The notes under the pieces: model-generated
Seen by the model: the letters and a program-made list of their open reading frames with translations, nothing else
What the model was told of the DNA's origin: nothing
The model's database searches: none
Shown here: positions 41,966 through 50,890 of the stretch, in pieces
Layout: every line of letters begins with the position of its first letter
How positions within the stretch are numbered: the first letter of the stretch is position 1
Position numbers and translations under genes: made by a program
Assembly: GCA_018780265.1 (NCBI GenBank)
Contig: JADMJV010000019.1
Span: forward strand, 30,402 to 94,401
Direction of reading: 5' to 3'
Origin: a bacterium
GTDB lineage: Bacteria > Vulcanimicrobiota > Xenobia > Xenobiales > JADMJV01
Length of the DNA: 64,000 bases

Positions 41966-44900
41966 TCAGCTTACAATTTCGACCAAAGCTTTGCGAAGGG
42001 CCAGGCGAAAGCCTTCTCCCTCCTTGCCCAGGGTCACAGTCTGGCCTTCCTCATCCCAGCTCGGCCTTTCCAGACAGAAGCTGTGGGCCAACACCTCCTG
42101 CTGGATGCGCTCGCGATGAGCGCCCACCGCCTGTTGCACGCTTACGCCCAATTCCCAGAGGTGCACCTCGATGCGGTCGGTCACTTCCAACTGAAGGGTC
42201 TTGCGCCGCTCCTGAATGTGACGAATGGTGTCGCGAGCCACTCCCTCCAGGATCAACTCAGGGGTAAGCTTGGTGGATAGAGCCACGATCAGTCCCTGAT
42301 CTTCCTGGGCCGAGTAACCGGCTGGCGAAAGCGCCTCGATCAGCAATTCCTCGGCCGTAAGTTGCAGCTCGCTGCCATCGGCCAGCGTCAGCTTGACGAA
42401 GCCGTCGCGATGAGCCTGCTCGGCCAATTCGCGCGGGTTGGCCTGCTGCAGAGCCTGTCGCAAAGCGGGCAACTGCTTGCCCATCTTTTTGCCCAACAGG
42501 GGCAAATTGGGACGGATCTGGTAATCGAGGAACGACTCCGATACCCCCAGCAAGCGGATCTCTTTGACATTCAACTCGTCCTGGATCTCGGCGGAAAAGC
42601 GCTGCAAGGCCTGCCGATCGCGCGCCGTGCGGCCACCCACCAGGGCGTAAGCCAGCGGCTGGCGGGTACGCAAACCCGAGGCTGTGCGTGCCGATCGACC
42701 GGCCGACACGGCCCGCAAGGCCAGACCCATTTCGTAGAGCAAGTCCAGGTCCATCTCGCCCACCTGAGGCCAGTCGCACAGATGCACACTCTCGGGTAAT
42801 TGGGGGCGCAACTTACGCAGGTTCTGAAACAGCTCCTCGGCCATAAAGGGCGTGAAGGGCGCCGTCAGTTGAGTGACCGTCAGCAGGCACTGATACAGCG
42901 TCTGAAAGGCGGCTGTCTCTCCCTGCCAGAAACGGCGACGATTGCGGCGCACGTACCAGTTGGAAAGCTGCTCCACAAAGTCTTGCAAAAGTCGGGCAGC
43001 GCCGGTGGGGTCGTAGTCGTCAAGAAAAGCCCCCACACCCTGCACCGTCTGGTGCAGGGACGACAACACCCAGCGATCCATTTCGGTGAGGTCCCCGGCC
43101 TCGTCCCACTTGACCGGGTTGGCGTTGGCGTTGAGCACAAAGAAGTGATAGGTGTTCCAGAGCGTACCCAGGTAGCGTCGGCCCCACTCCCCCACCAGGT
43201 CGACCGAAAAGCGGCGACTGACGTCGGGAGGGGCGCTGGCAAAGAGGTACCAGCGCAGAGCGTCGGCCCCCTGGGCGTTGATCACATCCCACGGATTGAC
43301 CACATTGCCCCGACTCTTAGACATTTTCTCGCCATTGTTGTCCAGCACCAGGCCATGGCAGATGACGGTTTTATAGGCGATCGAATCAAAGAGCATGACG
43401 CCCAGTTGATGCAAACTATTAAACCAGCCCCGAGTCTGGTCCAACCCTTCACAAATGAAATCACCCGGGAAGCTCTTCTCAAACAATTCCTTGTTTTCAA
43501 AGGGGTAGTGAAGCTGGGCAAAGGGCATCGAGCCCGAGTCATACCAGCAGTCGATCACGTCGGGAACGCGCTTCATGGCGGCACTGCACTTTTGGCACTT
43601 CAACTCCACCTGATCGATAAAGGGGCGATGGGGGTCAAAGTCAGCCGCACTGATGTCCACCGGGGTCAGCGAGCGGGCCGCCAGCTCTGCGTAGCTGCCG
43701 ATGCAGCTGCGATCTCCACAGCCCTGACAGATCCAGATGGGCAGGGGCGTGCCCCAGTAGCGGGTGCGCGACAGGGCCCAGTCCACCAGATTATTGAGCC
43801 AGTCGCCGTAGCGACCCGCCTTGATGTGGGCCGGATGCCAGTCGATCTCCTGGTTTTTCTCAATCAGCCGCTCTTTCAGTTTGGTATTGCCGATAAACCA
43901 GCTGTCGGTAGCATAGTACATCAGCGGATTGCGGCAACGCCAACAGTGTGGATAGCTGTGCACATAGTCCTGGCGCTTGAAGAGCAGCTTGCGATTCTTG
44001 AGCTCGCGGATCACTTCAGCATCTGCGTCTTTGAACCACTTGCCGGCCAAAAAGACGACTTCGGCCACAAAATGTCCGCTGCTGTCCACGGCATGGAGCA
44101 CAGGCAGATCGTTGACTCGACCGGCCGCCAGGTCGTCGGCGCCAAAAGCAGGCGCGATGTGCACGATACCGGTGCCGTCTTCAGCGGTCACGAAGTCGGC
44201 GGCGATGATGCGATGAGCCTTGTCGGCCACCTGGAAAAAGTCGTAAGGGGACACATAGCGCTGACCGGCCAGTTGTTGCCCGCTCAAGCGCTTGAGCACC
44301 TGACCTGGCTGCTCCAGCACCTTGTTCAGCAAGGATTCGGCCAGCACCAAAACCTCATCGCCATTTTCCACGGCCACGTAGTCCAGGCCCGGCTGCACGG
44401 CGGCGGCCACGTTGCCCGGCAAAGTCCAGGGAGTGGTCGTCCAGACCAGCAGGGCGGCTCCGGCCGGCAGACCCAGGTCTTGGGGAGAGCGCAACGGAAA
44501 GCGCACGAAGATCGAAGGGTCGCGCACCTCCTTATAGCCCAGCCCCACTTCGTGAGAAGACAGCGGAGTACCGTCTTTGGCGCAGTAGGGCACCACCTTG
44601 TAGCCCAAATACAGCAACTCTTTATCCCACAACTGTTTGAGCGACCACCACACGCTCTCCACAAAGTGGTTGGACATGGTCATGTAGGCGTGATCCAGGT
44701 CGACCCAGTAGCCGATGCGCTCGGTCATCTGGCGCCAGACGCCTTCGTACTCCATCACCGATTCACGGCATTGACGATTGAAAGGCCCTACACCGTAGTC
44801 CTCGATGGCCTTTTTGCCTGAGAAACCCAGCTTCTTCTCCACTTCAATTTCTACCGGAAGCCCGTGGCAGTCCCAACCCGCCTTGCGGGGCACCTGAAAG

Positions 44901-45127
44901 CCGCGCATCGTTTTGTAGCGGGGAAACAGGTCCTTGTAGGCCCGCGCCTGCACGTGGTGAACGCCGGGCTTGCCGTTAGCGGTGGGTGGACCCTCGTAAA
45001 AAACGTAAGTGGGCTGCCCCTGACGATGAGCCAGCGACTTTTGGAAGGTGCCCCGCCGGCGCCAAAATTCCAAAACTTTCTCTTCTAAGGCCGGAAACGT
45101 CACGCCCGGCTGCACGGCATCAAACAT
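41966..45127 (-). CDS. ileS: Isoleucyl-tRNA synthetase, type 2, with GXHH signature
   Basis: Charges tRNA-Ile with isoleucine. At 1053 aa it belongs to the long, eukaryotic-like type 2 group. The HIGH motif is replaced by G55-V-H-H58 in ANGKPGVHHVQAR, that is GXHH. KMSKSRGN is intact, as are GWDCHGLPVEIEVEK and the CP1 editing domain (WTTTPWTLPGN). AAGGA lies 8 nt before the ATG. As I recall, IleRS2 enzymes with GXHH instead of HXGH have been described as highly resistant to mupirocin. No type 1 ileS is present in the window, so this may be the only copy. Confidence 0.96.
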   Translation of the reverse strand: MFDAVQPGVTFPALEEKVLEFWRRRGTFQKSLAHRQGQPTYVFYEGPPTANGKPGVHHVQARAYKDLFPRYKTMRGFQVPRKAGWDCHGLPVEIEVEKKLGFSGKKAIEDYGVGPFNRQCRESVMEYEGVWRQMTERIGYWVDLDHAYMTMSNHFVESVWWSLKQLWDKELLYLGYKVVPYCAKDGTPLSSHEVGLGYKEVRDPSIFVRFPLRSPQDLGLPAGAALLVWTTTPWTLPGNVAAAVQPGLDYVAVENGDEVLVLAESLLNKVLEQPGQVLKRLSGQQLAGQRYVSPYDFFQVADKAHRIIAADFVTAEDGTGIVHIAPAFGADDLAAGRVNDLPVLHAVDSSGHFVAEVVFLAGKWFKDADAEVIRELKNRKLLFKRQDYVHSYPHCWRCRNPLMYYATDSWFIGNTKLKERLIEKNQEIDWHPAHIKAGRYGDWLNNLVDWALSRTRYWGTPLPIWICQGCGDRSCIGSYAELAARSLTPVDISAADFDPHRPFIDQVELKCQKCSAAMKRVPDVIDCWYDSGSMPFAQLHYPFENKELFEKSFPGDFICEGLDQTRGWFNSLHQLGVMLFDSIAYKTVICHGLVLDNNGEKMSKSRGNVVNPWDVINAQGADALRWYLFASAPPDVSRRFSVDLVGEWGRRYLGTLWNTYHFFVLNANANPVKWDEAGDLTEMDRWVLSSLHQTVQGVGAFLDDYDPTGAARLLQDFVEQLSNWYVRRNRRRFWQGETAAFQTLYQCLLTVTQLTAPFTPFMAEELFQNLRKLRPQLPESVHLCDWPQVGEMDLDLLYEMGLALRAVSAGRSARTASGLRTRQPLAYALVGGRTARDRQALQRFSAEIQDELNVKEIRLLGVSESFLDYQIRPNLPLLGKKMGKQLPALRQALQQANPRELAEQAHRDGFVKLTLADGSELQLTAEELLIEALSPAGYSAQEDQGLIVALSTKLTPELILEGVARDTIRHIQERRKTLQLEVTDRIEVHLWELGVSVQQAVGAHRERIQQEVLAHSFCLERPSWDEEGQTVTLGKEGEGFRLALRKALVEIVS

Positions 45128-46039
45128 AATGAAAATCCTTCAGTGGTCAGAAAAGGTGATATGCCTCTTTTGCAACGCCCTACCGGGGAATTCCTGCGCG
45201 CCCACTCCTCGGACAGAGCGTTGGTGTCCGCCCTCGGCGACACAATCGGGTAGCCAGGGTCTCTCCACCGTGCGTCCGCTTCCGTATAGCTGCGGTTCAC
45301 ACAGTGTGGAGAAGTTTTTGAAATGCGGGGCACTGACTGGTGGAGTAGCTGATGCTCACGGCTACTTCACGGAAGGTCGACTGGCAGGTCGAGGCTAGCG
45401 GGTATTTGGGCCAAATTCGATCCGGGACCTGAGGAGTTTTACCGTCCACTGCAAGCCCGCCACACCCCGCCACTTGCCTTTCGAAGACTAGAGATCCCGG
45501 TGAGTCTCGACACTTGACCTACGACCTACAACACCGCGAGGACTATTGTCGTCGCTGGCAAGTCCGGCAGTTGTCCCTGATCGTGTCGGCCCTGCGGAAC
45601 GGAACGATTTAAAGCCGGAGAGCGATCAGCTACCCGTTTGCAACAAGATCAGATCCAGGTTGCTGTATTGCTGAAAAGCAAGGTCGATAGTGATCTGCAA
45701 CACCAGAGAGTCGGGCAATTCGATGCTGTCTTCATTGGCCCAGTTGACTGGCTTCCTGGTTTTCCGTCGATCTTGAGAGTTCACCCGGCGGTTGCTCGTC
45801 TATGCGCAACTTCAAACTTACCTTTCGGCCAACCCGGAAGCCGGGTCGGATATTTCTGGCACGACAGTTTTTCTCGATACGGTGAGCGATGCGCGACCTC
45901 ATAGCCCAACTGGACGCCGGACTTGCGCACGGCCTGGGATGGGAAGGTTCTTACGCCGCGCAGCAGCGAGTTTCTAGCCAGGGGGAGTCTTGACGACTGG
46001 GGACTAATGCTTATTGGCATTTTAATCCATGGAGGGCAT
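45128..46039. other. Gene-poor 0.9-kb stretch with decayed coding remnants
   Basis: Between ileS and the DUF1841 gene no frame is long or has a good start. Short frames with sense-like composition are broken by stops; the clearest is the Uma2-like remnant annotated separately. I see no tRNA, T-box or terminator here. Confidence 0.5.
45777..45977 (+). pseudogene. Uma2-like endonuclease remnant
   Basis: A frame interrupted upstream by TGA at 45774-45776 reads E-F-T-R-R-L-L-V-Y-A-Q-L-Q-T-Y-L, then V-F-L-D-T-V-S-D-A-R-P-H-S-P-T-G. This resembles the middle of Uma2 (DUF820) proteins, where a helix pair is followed by a strand and an R-P-D motif, but here the Asp is replaced and the sequence then loses similarity. 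Most likely a fragment of a dead gene. Assignment is by eye only. Confidence 0.3.
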
Positions 46040-46438
46040 GTGAAAAGGAAGGACCGAAAATCGAAAGCCTGGTTTCCCATCCGGGCCGAGTCGCCGGAAG
46101 AATTGTTCGAGGAGTTGTTGCGTCGACATCCTCAGTATCGCCGAGCCTACGAGCGAGGTGAACTCGTGATAGACAATGGTCAGGAGGTGAATCCCGCTCT
46201 ACACCTGCAGCTGCACCTGATTGTCGAACAACAGATTCGCGACGGCGATCCCGATTTTGTTGGTCAGGCCGCCCTAAGACTGGAGCGTGCTGGCATTCAT
46301 CCTCATGATGTGCGCCACTTACTGGCTACTCCCATGGTGTATCAGACTTATTCTGTCGTAAAAGGAGGTGGTGCCTACAACCGGGATGAGCACCGTTTGG
46401 CCGTGGAAGAAATCCTGCGGAAAAACCTTCCCCTATAA
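46040..46438 (+). CDS. DUF1841 family protein
   Basis: A 132-aa protein whose second half matches DUF1841: N-P-A-L-H-L-Q-L-H-L-I-V-E-Q-Q, then H-P-H-D-V-R-H-L-L. Members are about 130-150 aa and have no known role. GTG 46040 is chosen because GGAGG lies 4 nt upstream and the preceding 39 codons of open frame show no similarity. It stands alone, followed by 460 nt without a firm gene. Confidence 0.65.
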   Translation: MKRKDRKSKAWFPIRAESPEELFEELLRRHPQYRRAYERGELVIDNGQEVNPALHLQLHLIVEQQIRDGDPDFVGQAALRLERAGIHPHDVRHLLATPMVYQTYSVVKGGGAYNRDEHRLAVEEILRKNLPL

Positions 46439-46456
46439 GTGCCGTCATCCAGTAGG

Positions 46457-46930
46457 TCAGGTCGCCTTGGCGATGGCCTGTGCGTTGGGCCTCCGCCTGT
46501 TGCGTGGGTGTCGTGGATGGCGTCCTGGAGCCAGGTAGGTCTTTTCATGGTTGAAAGGATTGAAGTTCTCGTGCAGCCAGCAGCGCAGGCCGGTGGCCAG
46601 GGCTCCCGGGCCGCAGGCAGCGCCCACCACCAGGTGCCCGACGGTGGCTGCGGTCCAGGGCGTGTTGGCTGCGGGTCCGCCCAATAAAATTTCAACCTCG
46701 GCCAGGTGGGCGCGTGCCTCGCCTTCGGGTAGCCCAAAGCTGCTGGCCAGAACCGGGGCCATCTGGTCGATTTGGACCGGGGTCAGTCGCTGTCCGTCGT
46801 CTCGCTCGGCCTTGCCCTTGATCCTTTCGCCAGGATGTTGGATTGCTGACTCGTCCGCCTCAGGAGGACAACGAGGAGACCGGCCTGTCTCGGTCCTCTC
46901 TACCAGCGATAGGGATATCCACTCCCCCAA
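46457..46930 (-). CDS. Doubtful ORF downstream of a secreted-protein gene
   Basis: The only sizeable minus-strand frame in the 46439-46899 gap (up to 157 aa). It lacks a good start; the longest form uses TTG inside the end of the upstream gene, and an inner ATG at 46762 has no ribosome binding site. A stretch L-A-E-V-E-I-L-L-G-G-P-A-A followed by V-G-H-L-V-V faintly recalls DUF4157-type domains, but the HExxH metal site expected there is not seen. It may be a decayed gene. Nothing else is visible in this gap. Confidence 0.22.
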   Translation of the reverse strand: MGEWISLSLVERTETGRSPRCPPEADESAIQHPGERIKGKAERDDGQRLTPVQIDQMAPVLASSFGLPEGEARAHLAEVEILLGGPAANTPWTAATVGHLVVGAACGPGALATGLRCWLHENFNPFNHEKTYLAPGRHPRHPRNRRRPNAQAIAKAT

Positions 46931-47889
46931 CCATATCTCCAGCCTCCACCCGGGTAGTAGCCGGGGAAGTTGAGGGCATCGGTCCAGATGGGGGAATACC
47001 AGACTTGGGGGATATCCATCTTTTGCATCAGGGCCGCCGATTCCACCTCGCTGGCCTGCTGCTTGCGCGCCTGAGCCGCAAACTTGCTCAAGTCGTCGGC
47101 CAGGCTGGTGGCCTGCAGGTCCGGGCGACGCAAGCGACGGGCGGCGAATTCAAGACGGTCACAGGCGATCTCCAGAGTCTGGGGAGTGGGGTTCTTGCTC
47201 ATGGTGTCCTGCAGGTCTTGCAGGCAGGCCGAAGCCAGTCGGATGTAGTCGTTCCTTTGAAAGGCGTTGGCCAGATTGTTCTGCCAACCGATCAGAGTGG
47301 CGTTTTTGGTCGCCATTGACATCGATGACCAGTCTTTGCGCATGTTGGCCCAATAGGCGGGAAAACCCGTCAAAACTTCGCGGTAGTGATCCGACATGTC
47401 AGGCCAGAGTCCCGTTAAGGTGGCCTGTACCGCTTTGCGGAAGTAGGGGCCCGGCAGCACCTGGGTGGTATCTTCGCCATCAATGAGCGCAATGCCAAAG
47501 AGCAACCATTCGGCAAATGCTTCGCAACTCTGAAATTGCAAACCCGGGGAGATCTCCCGACGGGCCGTCTTGTCCAGTTGACAGGCCGTTTTCGCAAAGG
47601 GTTGAGAATCGGACTGGAAGCGTCTCAGCAGCGACGCCCGCTGGGCCTCTGAAGGTTGGTCGAGGCTCTGAGACACCTCGGCCCAGCTCTCCCAACCCTT
47701 CTGTTCACTGAGAATCTCAATCTCTACGCAGGTGAGGGGTCGTTGAAACAGCCACTCTACGATGTCGATGGGGGGGGTCTTGGCTTGGGAGGCCGTCTCT
47801 GCCCAGACGGGGGCTCCGCCCATAACTACCAGGTAGAGAATTGACAGGAACAGGCACACACGGTTGCGGGCAAATAGGAATCGAGTCAA
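46900..47889 (-). CDS. Secreted protein with Gly/Tyr-rich tail
   Basis: A 329-aa exported protein. Signal peptide: residues about 10-30 (VCLFLSILYLVVMGGAPVWA). The middle is helical with four or five cysteines, and the last 25 residues are rich in Gly, Tyr, Trp and Pro (GGGWRYGWGSGYPYRW). I do not recognise the family. TTG start with GGAGG 5-6 nt upstream. It follows the 87-aa gene by 60 nt and may share its transcript. Confidence 0.6.
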   Translation of the reverse strand: MTRFLFARNRVCLFLSILYLVVMGGAPVWAETASQAKTPPIDIVEWLFQRPLTCVEIEILSEQKGWESWAEVSQSLDQPSEAQRASLLRRFQSDSQPFAKTACQLDKTARREISPGLQFQSCEAFAEWLLFGIALIDGEDTTQVLPGPYFRKAVQATLTGLWPDMSDHYREVLTGFPAYWANMRKDWSSMSMATKNATLIGWQNNLANAFQRNDYIRLASACLQDLQDTMSKNPTPQTLEIACDRLEFAARRLRRPDLQATSLADDLSKFAAQARKQQASEVESAALMQKMDIPQVWYSPIWTDALNFPGYYPGGGWRYGWGSGYPYRW

Positions 47890-47949
47890 AGCTTCCTCCT
47901 TCGGGGTGGGGTTCGTTACCCCATCCGGTGGAGAAAACCTTTGAAATCT

Positions 47950-48213
47950 TCAGCGAATACGGCCCAATGGCAACTCTGGCAGCCAGTCGGCAAAGCGGCC
48001 GATGCTGTCCAGAGTGCGACTCCACCAACCGGGACGTGGCAGAGTTTCAGGCTGGGCGGTTCGCACGCGCTCCAGTTCATAGACGGCTTGCTCGGCGCGC
48101 TTTTCAGCCATGACCGACAGGGCCCACTCGACCGCCCTCAGGGCGGCGGCAGCTTCTTCGGCAGCTTCCGCCGAGAGCTTTTCATGCTCACAAGAATCTT
48201 GAACCAGGCTCAT
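47950..48213 (-). CDS. Small helical protein
   Basis: An 87-aa protein, mostly one Ala/Glu-rich helix (LSAEAAEEAAAALRAVEWAL, then AEKRAEQAVYELERV) followed by a short Trp/Pro-rich tail. ATG 48213 is preceded by AGGG at 7 nt. The frame is open further upstream but there it overlaps the phosphatase gene and has poor composition. No known family. It lies between two genes for exported proteins. Confidence 0.5.
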   Translation of the reverse strand: MSLVQDSCEHEKLSAEAAEEAAAALRAVEWALSVMAEKRAEQAVYELERVRTAQPETLPRPGWWSRTLDSIGRFADWLPELPLGRIR

Positions 48214-48325
48214 GCTGACACCCTGCCTTTCTCGCCCACATAGTCTATTAGTCCCATACGATTCGCTGCCGGACGCCCCGGATGTAAACAGATTGTTGCC
48301 TGGATGCAACAGTTTTGGGATGGAT

Positions 48326-50326
48326 TCAGGGCGTCGCCCGGACGTGCAGGTAATCTGGAGGGGTTTCCTGGATGGGCGTGGCGGCCGGGTCGGCAAAAGT
48401 GAAGCCAGCTTGCCACAGTTGCCTGGCCGGGACCTCCCTGGTCAGACGGGGTTCTTTAGGGACCACGGCGCCGACTGGGTGGTGATAGAAATAGGCCAGC
48501 GCCTGCACGGCCTGCATATACTTCTTCTTCAGCTTGCCCGTGTTCTTTTCGTTCTCCTCAAGCTTATCCCAGTAATTCCTTCGGGCATCTACATCGGGCG
48601 GCAGAGCGTCGGGCAGAAACGCCCCCATCTGGCCGTACTTGTAAGCGGTAGCCAGGTCGTATCCAAAGCTCTGGCCATAGGCGCTGAGGACGTAAGCTGT
48701 CGTCACCATGCCGGTGCGGTCGTGTCCGTTGACGCAGTGGACGTAGAAAACGTGGGGAACGTCCTGGCTGTGGTCTGGCTGCATGACCTGGTGGACGTAG
48801 CGAGCCGCTACCGAGACATTGGATAGCGGATTGGTGAGCTTGCGCTGTGGATTTGCGAGGTCGGGAGCGATGGACACAATGGGGAAAGTGCTCTTGAGAA
48901 TGGTCTCGTAGCCGCTGGGGCCCCCCTCCAGGGTGGTGGGCGCTTCGCCCGTGGAGTTGGCGGAGACCGGTAGCCAGCTGACGCCGGGTTGAATTGTGTA
49001 GGTCTTGCCGGCGACGCTCTCGGTGAAGGTTGCTCCGGCGATCACCTCGTTGTCGAGCGGCTTGGTGTAGAGGCTGGTGGGGTCCTGGTTATCGTCGGCT
49101 GGCCAGGGCGGCTCGCTACCCAGGATACTCTTGTAGATGTGATGGAGGGCGAAACCTTCGTCCCCGTGGCTGGCGCTTTGGGTGGCCCGGTTGGTGATGA
49201 GCGCGATTTCAATAAACTTGAATTGGCTGGGCAGCGTGCTCAGCGGGGCTTGCTCCTGCAGCAGACGCTGGTTCATGACTTGAATCAAGGCCTGGAAGTC
49301 GACCCTGCCGGTTTCCTCCAGACTGGTCAGCGGCAGTGGCCCGCGGAAGAGGTAGTTGTTGGCGTGAACATCGAGCAGCCAGATCCGGTTTCTCTTGTCG
49401 GCGTCCATCCGGCTGGGGGGCTCGGAGGGCTGGGCAACGCGCGACACCAGCGTGGAGCCCTCGACACGCTGGCCGAAGCCGTCGCTGGCCACGGCCTGGA
49501 AAGCGTTGTCCCCCTGGGCCAGGGGCGTCTGGAAGACAAATTCCCCGGAGGGATCCACGGTCACAGGGATGGATAACGCTTTGGGTTGGATACCCGTGTC
49601 TGCCTCGATGAGAACTGATGCTCCGGGGGAGGCCTGACCAAGAAAGGTGGCCGTGGCCCCGAGGGTCTCATGCAGAGCGGCGTGGGGCTCCGTGCTCGGA
49701 TGGAGACCGAGGTGGACGTCAAGGGGACGCAGGCGCGTCGACACCCCCTGGTTGTCGCTGGCGATCCTCTGATCAACCTCGTCTAGCTGACCATCGCCAT
49801 TCAGGTCGGCGACCTGAAAGGCCAGGCTAGCGGGGGACAGATTGGCGACCTGCAGCCGGGCCAGATCGGAGTCGTCCACGTCTCCGTCGCCATCCATATC
49901 GCCGGCCATGCTGATGAGGATGCGGTAGGCTCCGCTGCCCGCAACGTCAAATTGGTAAGAGTTGCCCGCTCCTACCTTGACAAGCAGGCCTTGGCCCGCC
50001 TTGGTGAATCCCGACCGGGCGCTCAGTGCCACCGACAGGCCGCGCTCGTGCTCCAGGGTCAGCTTCAAGAGCCCCTGTCCTGCGGGTAACCGAAACTGGC
50101 CGGGCTCAATTCTTAGTCCATGGGTTCGGGTTGGCTGGGACTGGCTCAGTACGCCCTCGATCACGGCGAAATGCAGTTCGTTGTTGCTGGACAGAAGCTG
50201 GCCCACCGGTGGGGATTCAACCCCGCCATGGGTGCCCATGAACTGGTTTGCGACCGAGCCGCAGCCGGTGATGAAGAAAAGGGTCCAGGCGCCCAGACAT
50301 AGCATGGGTTTCCAGTCGTTGCTCAA
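48326..50326 (-). CDS. Lipoprotein with dockerin-like repeats and Cys-X5-Arg phosphatase domain
   Basis: A 666-aa exported lipoprotein: hydrophobic signal and lipobox FITG-Cys22. Residues about 143-195 hold two dockerin-like calcium loops, D-M-D-G-D-G-D-V-D-D-S-D-L and D-L-N-G-D-G-Q-L-D-E-V-D. Residues about 215-297 look like an Ig-like (bacterial Big) domain. The C-terminal half (about 310-620) is a dual-specificity/tyrosine-phosphatase-like domain with the P-loop H-C-V-N-G-H-D-R-T-G, giving Cys531 as nucleophile and Arg537. An extracytoplasmic phosphatase acting on phosphoinositide, phosphoprotein or phytate-like substrates is plausible; the substrate is unknown. TTG start. It leads a group of three minus-strand genes for exported or small proteins. 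Confidence 0.78.
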   Translation of the reverse strand: MSNDWKPMLCLGAWTLFFITGCGSVANQFMGTHGGVESPPVGQLLSSNNELHFAVIEGVLSQSQPTRTHGLRIEPGQFRLPAGQGLLKLTLEHERGLSVALSARSGFTKAGQGLLVKVGAGNSYQFDVAGSGAYRILISMAGDMDGDGDVDDSDLARLQVANLSPASLAFQVADLNGDGQLDEVDQRIASDNQGVSTRLRPLDVHLGLHPSTEPHAALHETLGATATFLGQASPGASVLIEADTGIQPKALSIPVTVDPSGEFVFQTPLAQGDNAFQAVASDGFGQRVEGSTLVSRVAQPSEPPSRMDADKRNRIWLLDVHANNYLFRGPLPLTSLEETGRVDFQALIQVMNQRLLQEQAPLSTLPSQFKFIEIALITNRATQSASHGDEGFALHHIYKSILGSEPPWPADDNQDPTSLYTKPLDNEVIAGATFTESVAGKTYTIQPGVSWLPVSANSTGEAPTTLEGGPSGYETILKSTFPIVSIAPDLANPQRKLTNPLSNVSVAARYVHQVMQPDHSQDVPHVFYVHCVNGHDRTGMVTTAYVLSAYGQSFGYDLATAYKYGQMGAFLPDALPPDVDARRNYWDKLEENEKNTGKLKKKYMQAVQALAYFYHHPVGAVVPKEPRLTREVPARQLWQAGFTFADPAATPIQETPPDYLHVRATP

Positions 50327-50477
50327 GTCATTTCAGTCCTGTTCGCAAGTTGTGGCCTTCTTCTCGCGGTCCCCTGACCTGGCCTCTGAACCAGTGCCAG
50401 GGAGAGTTCAACATGAAAAGAATGCTGCGAGGCTTAATGGGGCGGCCAGACAGGGGCGGCCCAGACCACCACTTAAA

Positions 50478-50819
50478 TTAGCGAAGCTCCGCCTCGAATG
50501 CCCTGTGATAAGCAATTTCTCCCAACGGAATAGGCTCAGCAAGACTCAACGCAAAAAAATACTCGCGGGGGGCATCCGCGTATGTCAGGCCAGAATGTGC
50601 CCGAAAACCGAAGCGGGAATAGTATTCGGGCTCTCCCACGAGCACAATACCGCCCGCCCCGGCCCGCCTGAGCAGCCAAATTCCGTAGCGAACCAGGCTG
50701 CTGCCGATCGCAAAACACCACCCTTTGGCTGAGTGGCTGAGGGTCATCCCAGCGCTCATAGGTTAGCAGCCCGGCCCAGGCCCCCCCTGGCGATAGTCGA
50801 CGTCTACACAGGCCAGCAT
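50478..50819 (-). pseudogene. Composite remnant: endonuclease V start joined to GNAT end
   Basis: From 50819 the sequence reads M-L-A-C-V-D-V-D-Y-R, then after a frameshift A-G-L-L-T-Y-E-R-W-D-D-P-Q-P-L, which is the N-terminal pattern of endonuclease V family proteins. At about 50720 it passes into the C-terminal half of a GNAT acetyltransferase: GSSLVRYGIWLLRRAGAGGI, then P-E-Y-Y-S-R-F-G-F and a P-R-E-Y-F stretch, ending at 50478. The two parts are in different frames and both lack the rest of their genes. This is a deletion join of two dead genes. Frame assignments were read by eye. Confidence 0.55.
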
Positions 50820-50890
50820 GGCAGGTCTGGTTCTTGAATAGACTGCGGGGTCCTGGCAGGCCCCCAACAACTTGCGCCAAATTGGATGAA

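Noticed and set aside
42800..44821. Open frame of 673 codons on the plus strand opposite ileS
   Set aside because: Antisense to a clear IleRS. Long antisense frames recur opposite every conserved gene here and come from codon bias.
45128..45330. T-box or riboswitch before ileS
   Set aside because: No T-box sequence, specifier hairpin or terminator/antiterminator pair can be seen; only a plain ribosome binding site.
45638..45904. Plus-strand frame of 88 codons after ileS
   Set aside because: No start signal and low protein-like character; overlaps the Uma2-like remnant, which is in another frame.
50413..50481. 22-codon plus ORF with GGGAGAG before ATG
   Set aside because: Very short, lies against the end of a pseudogene, and has no context; chance is likely.
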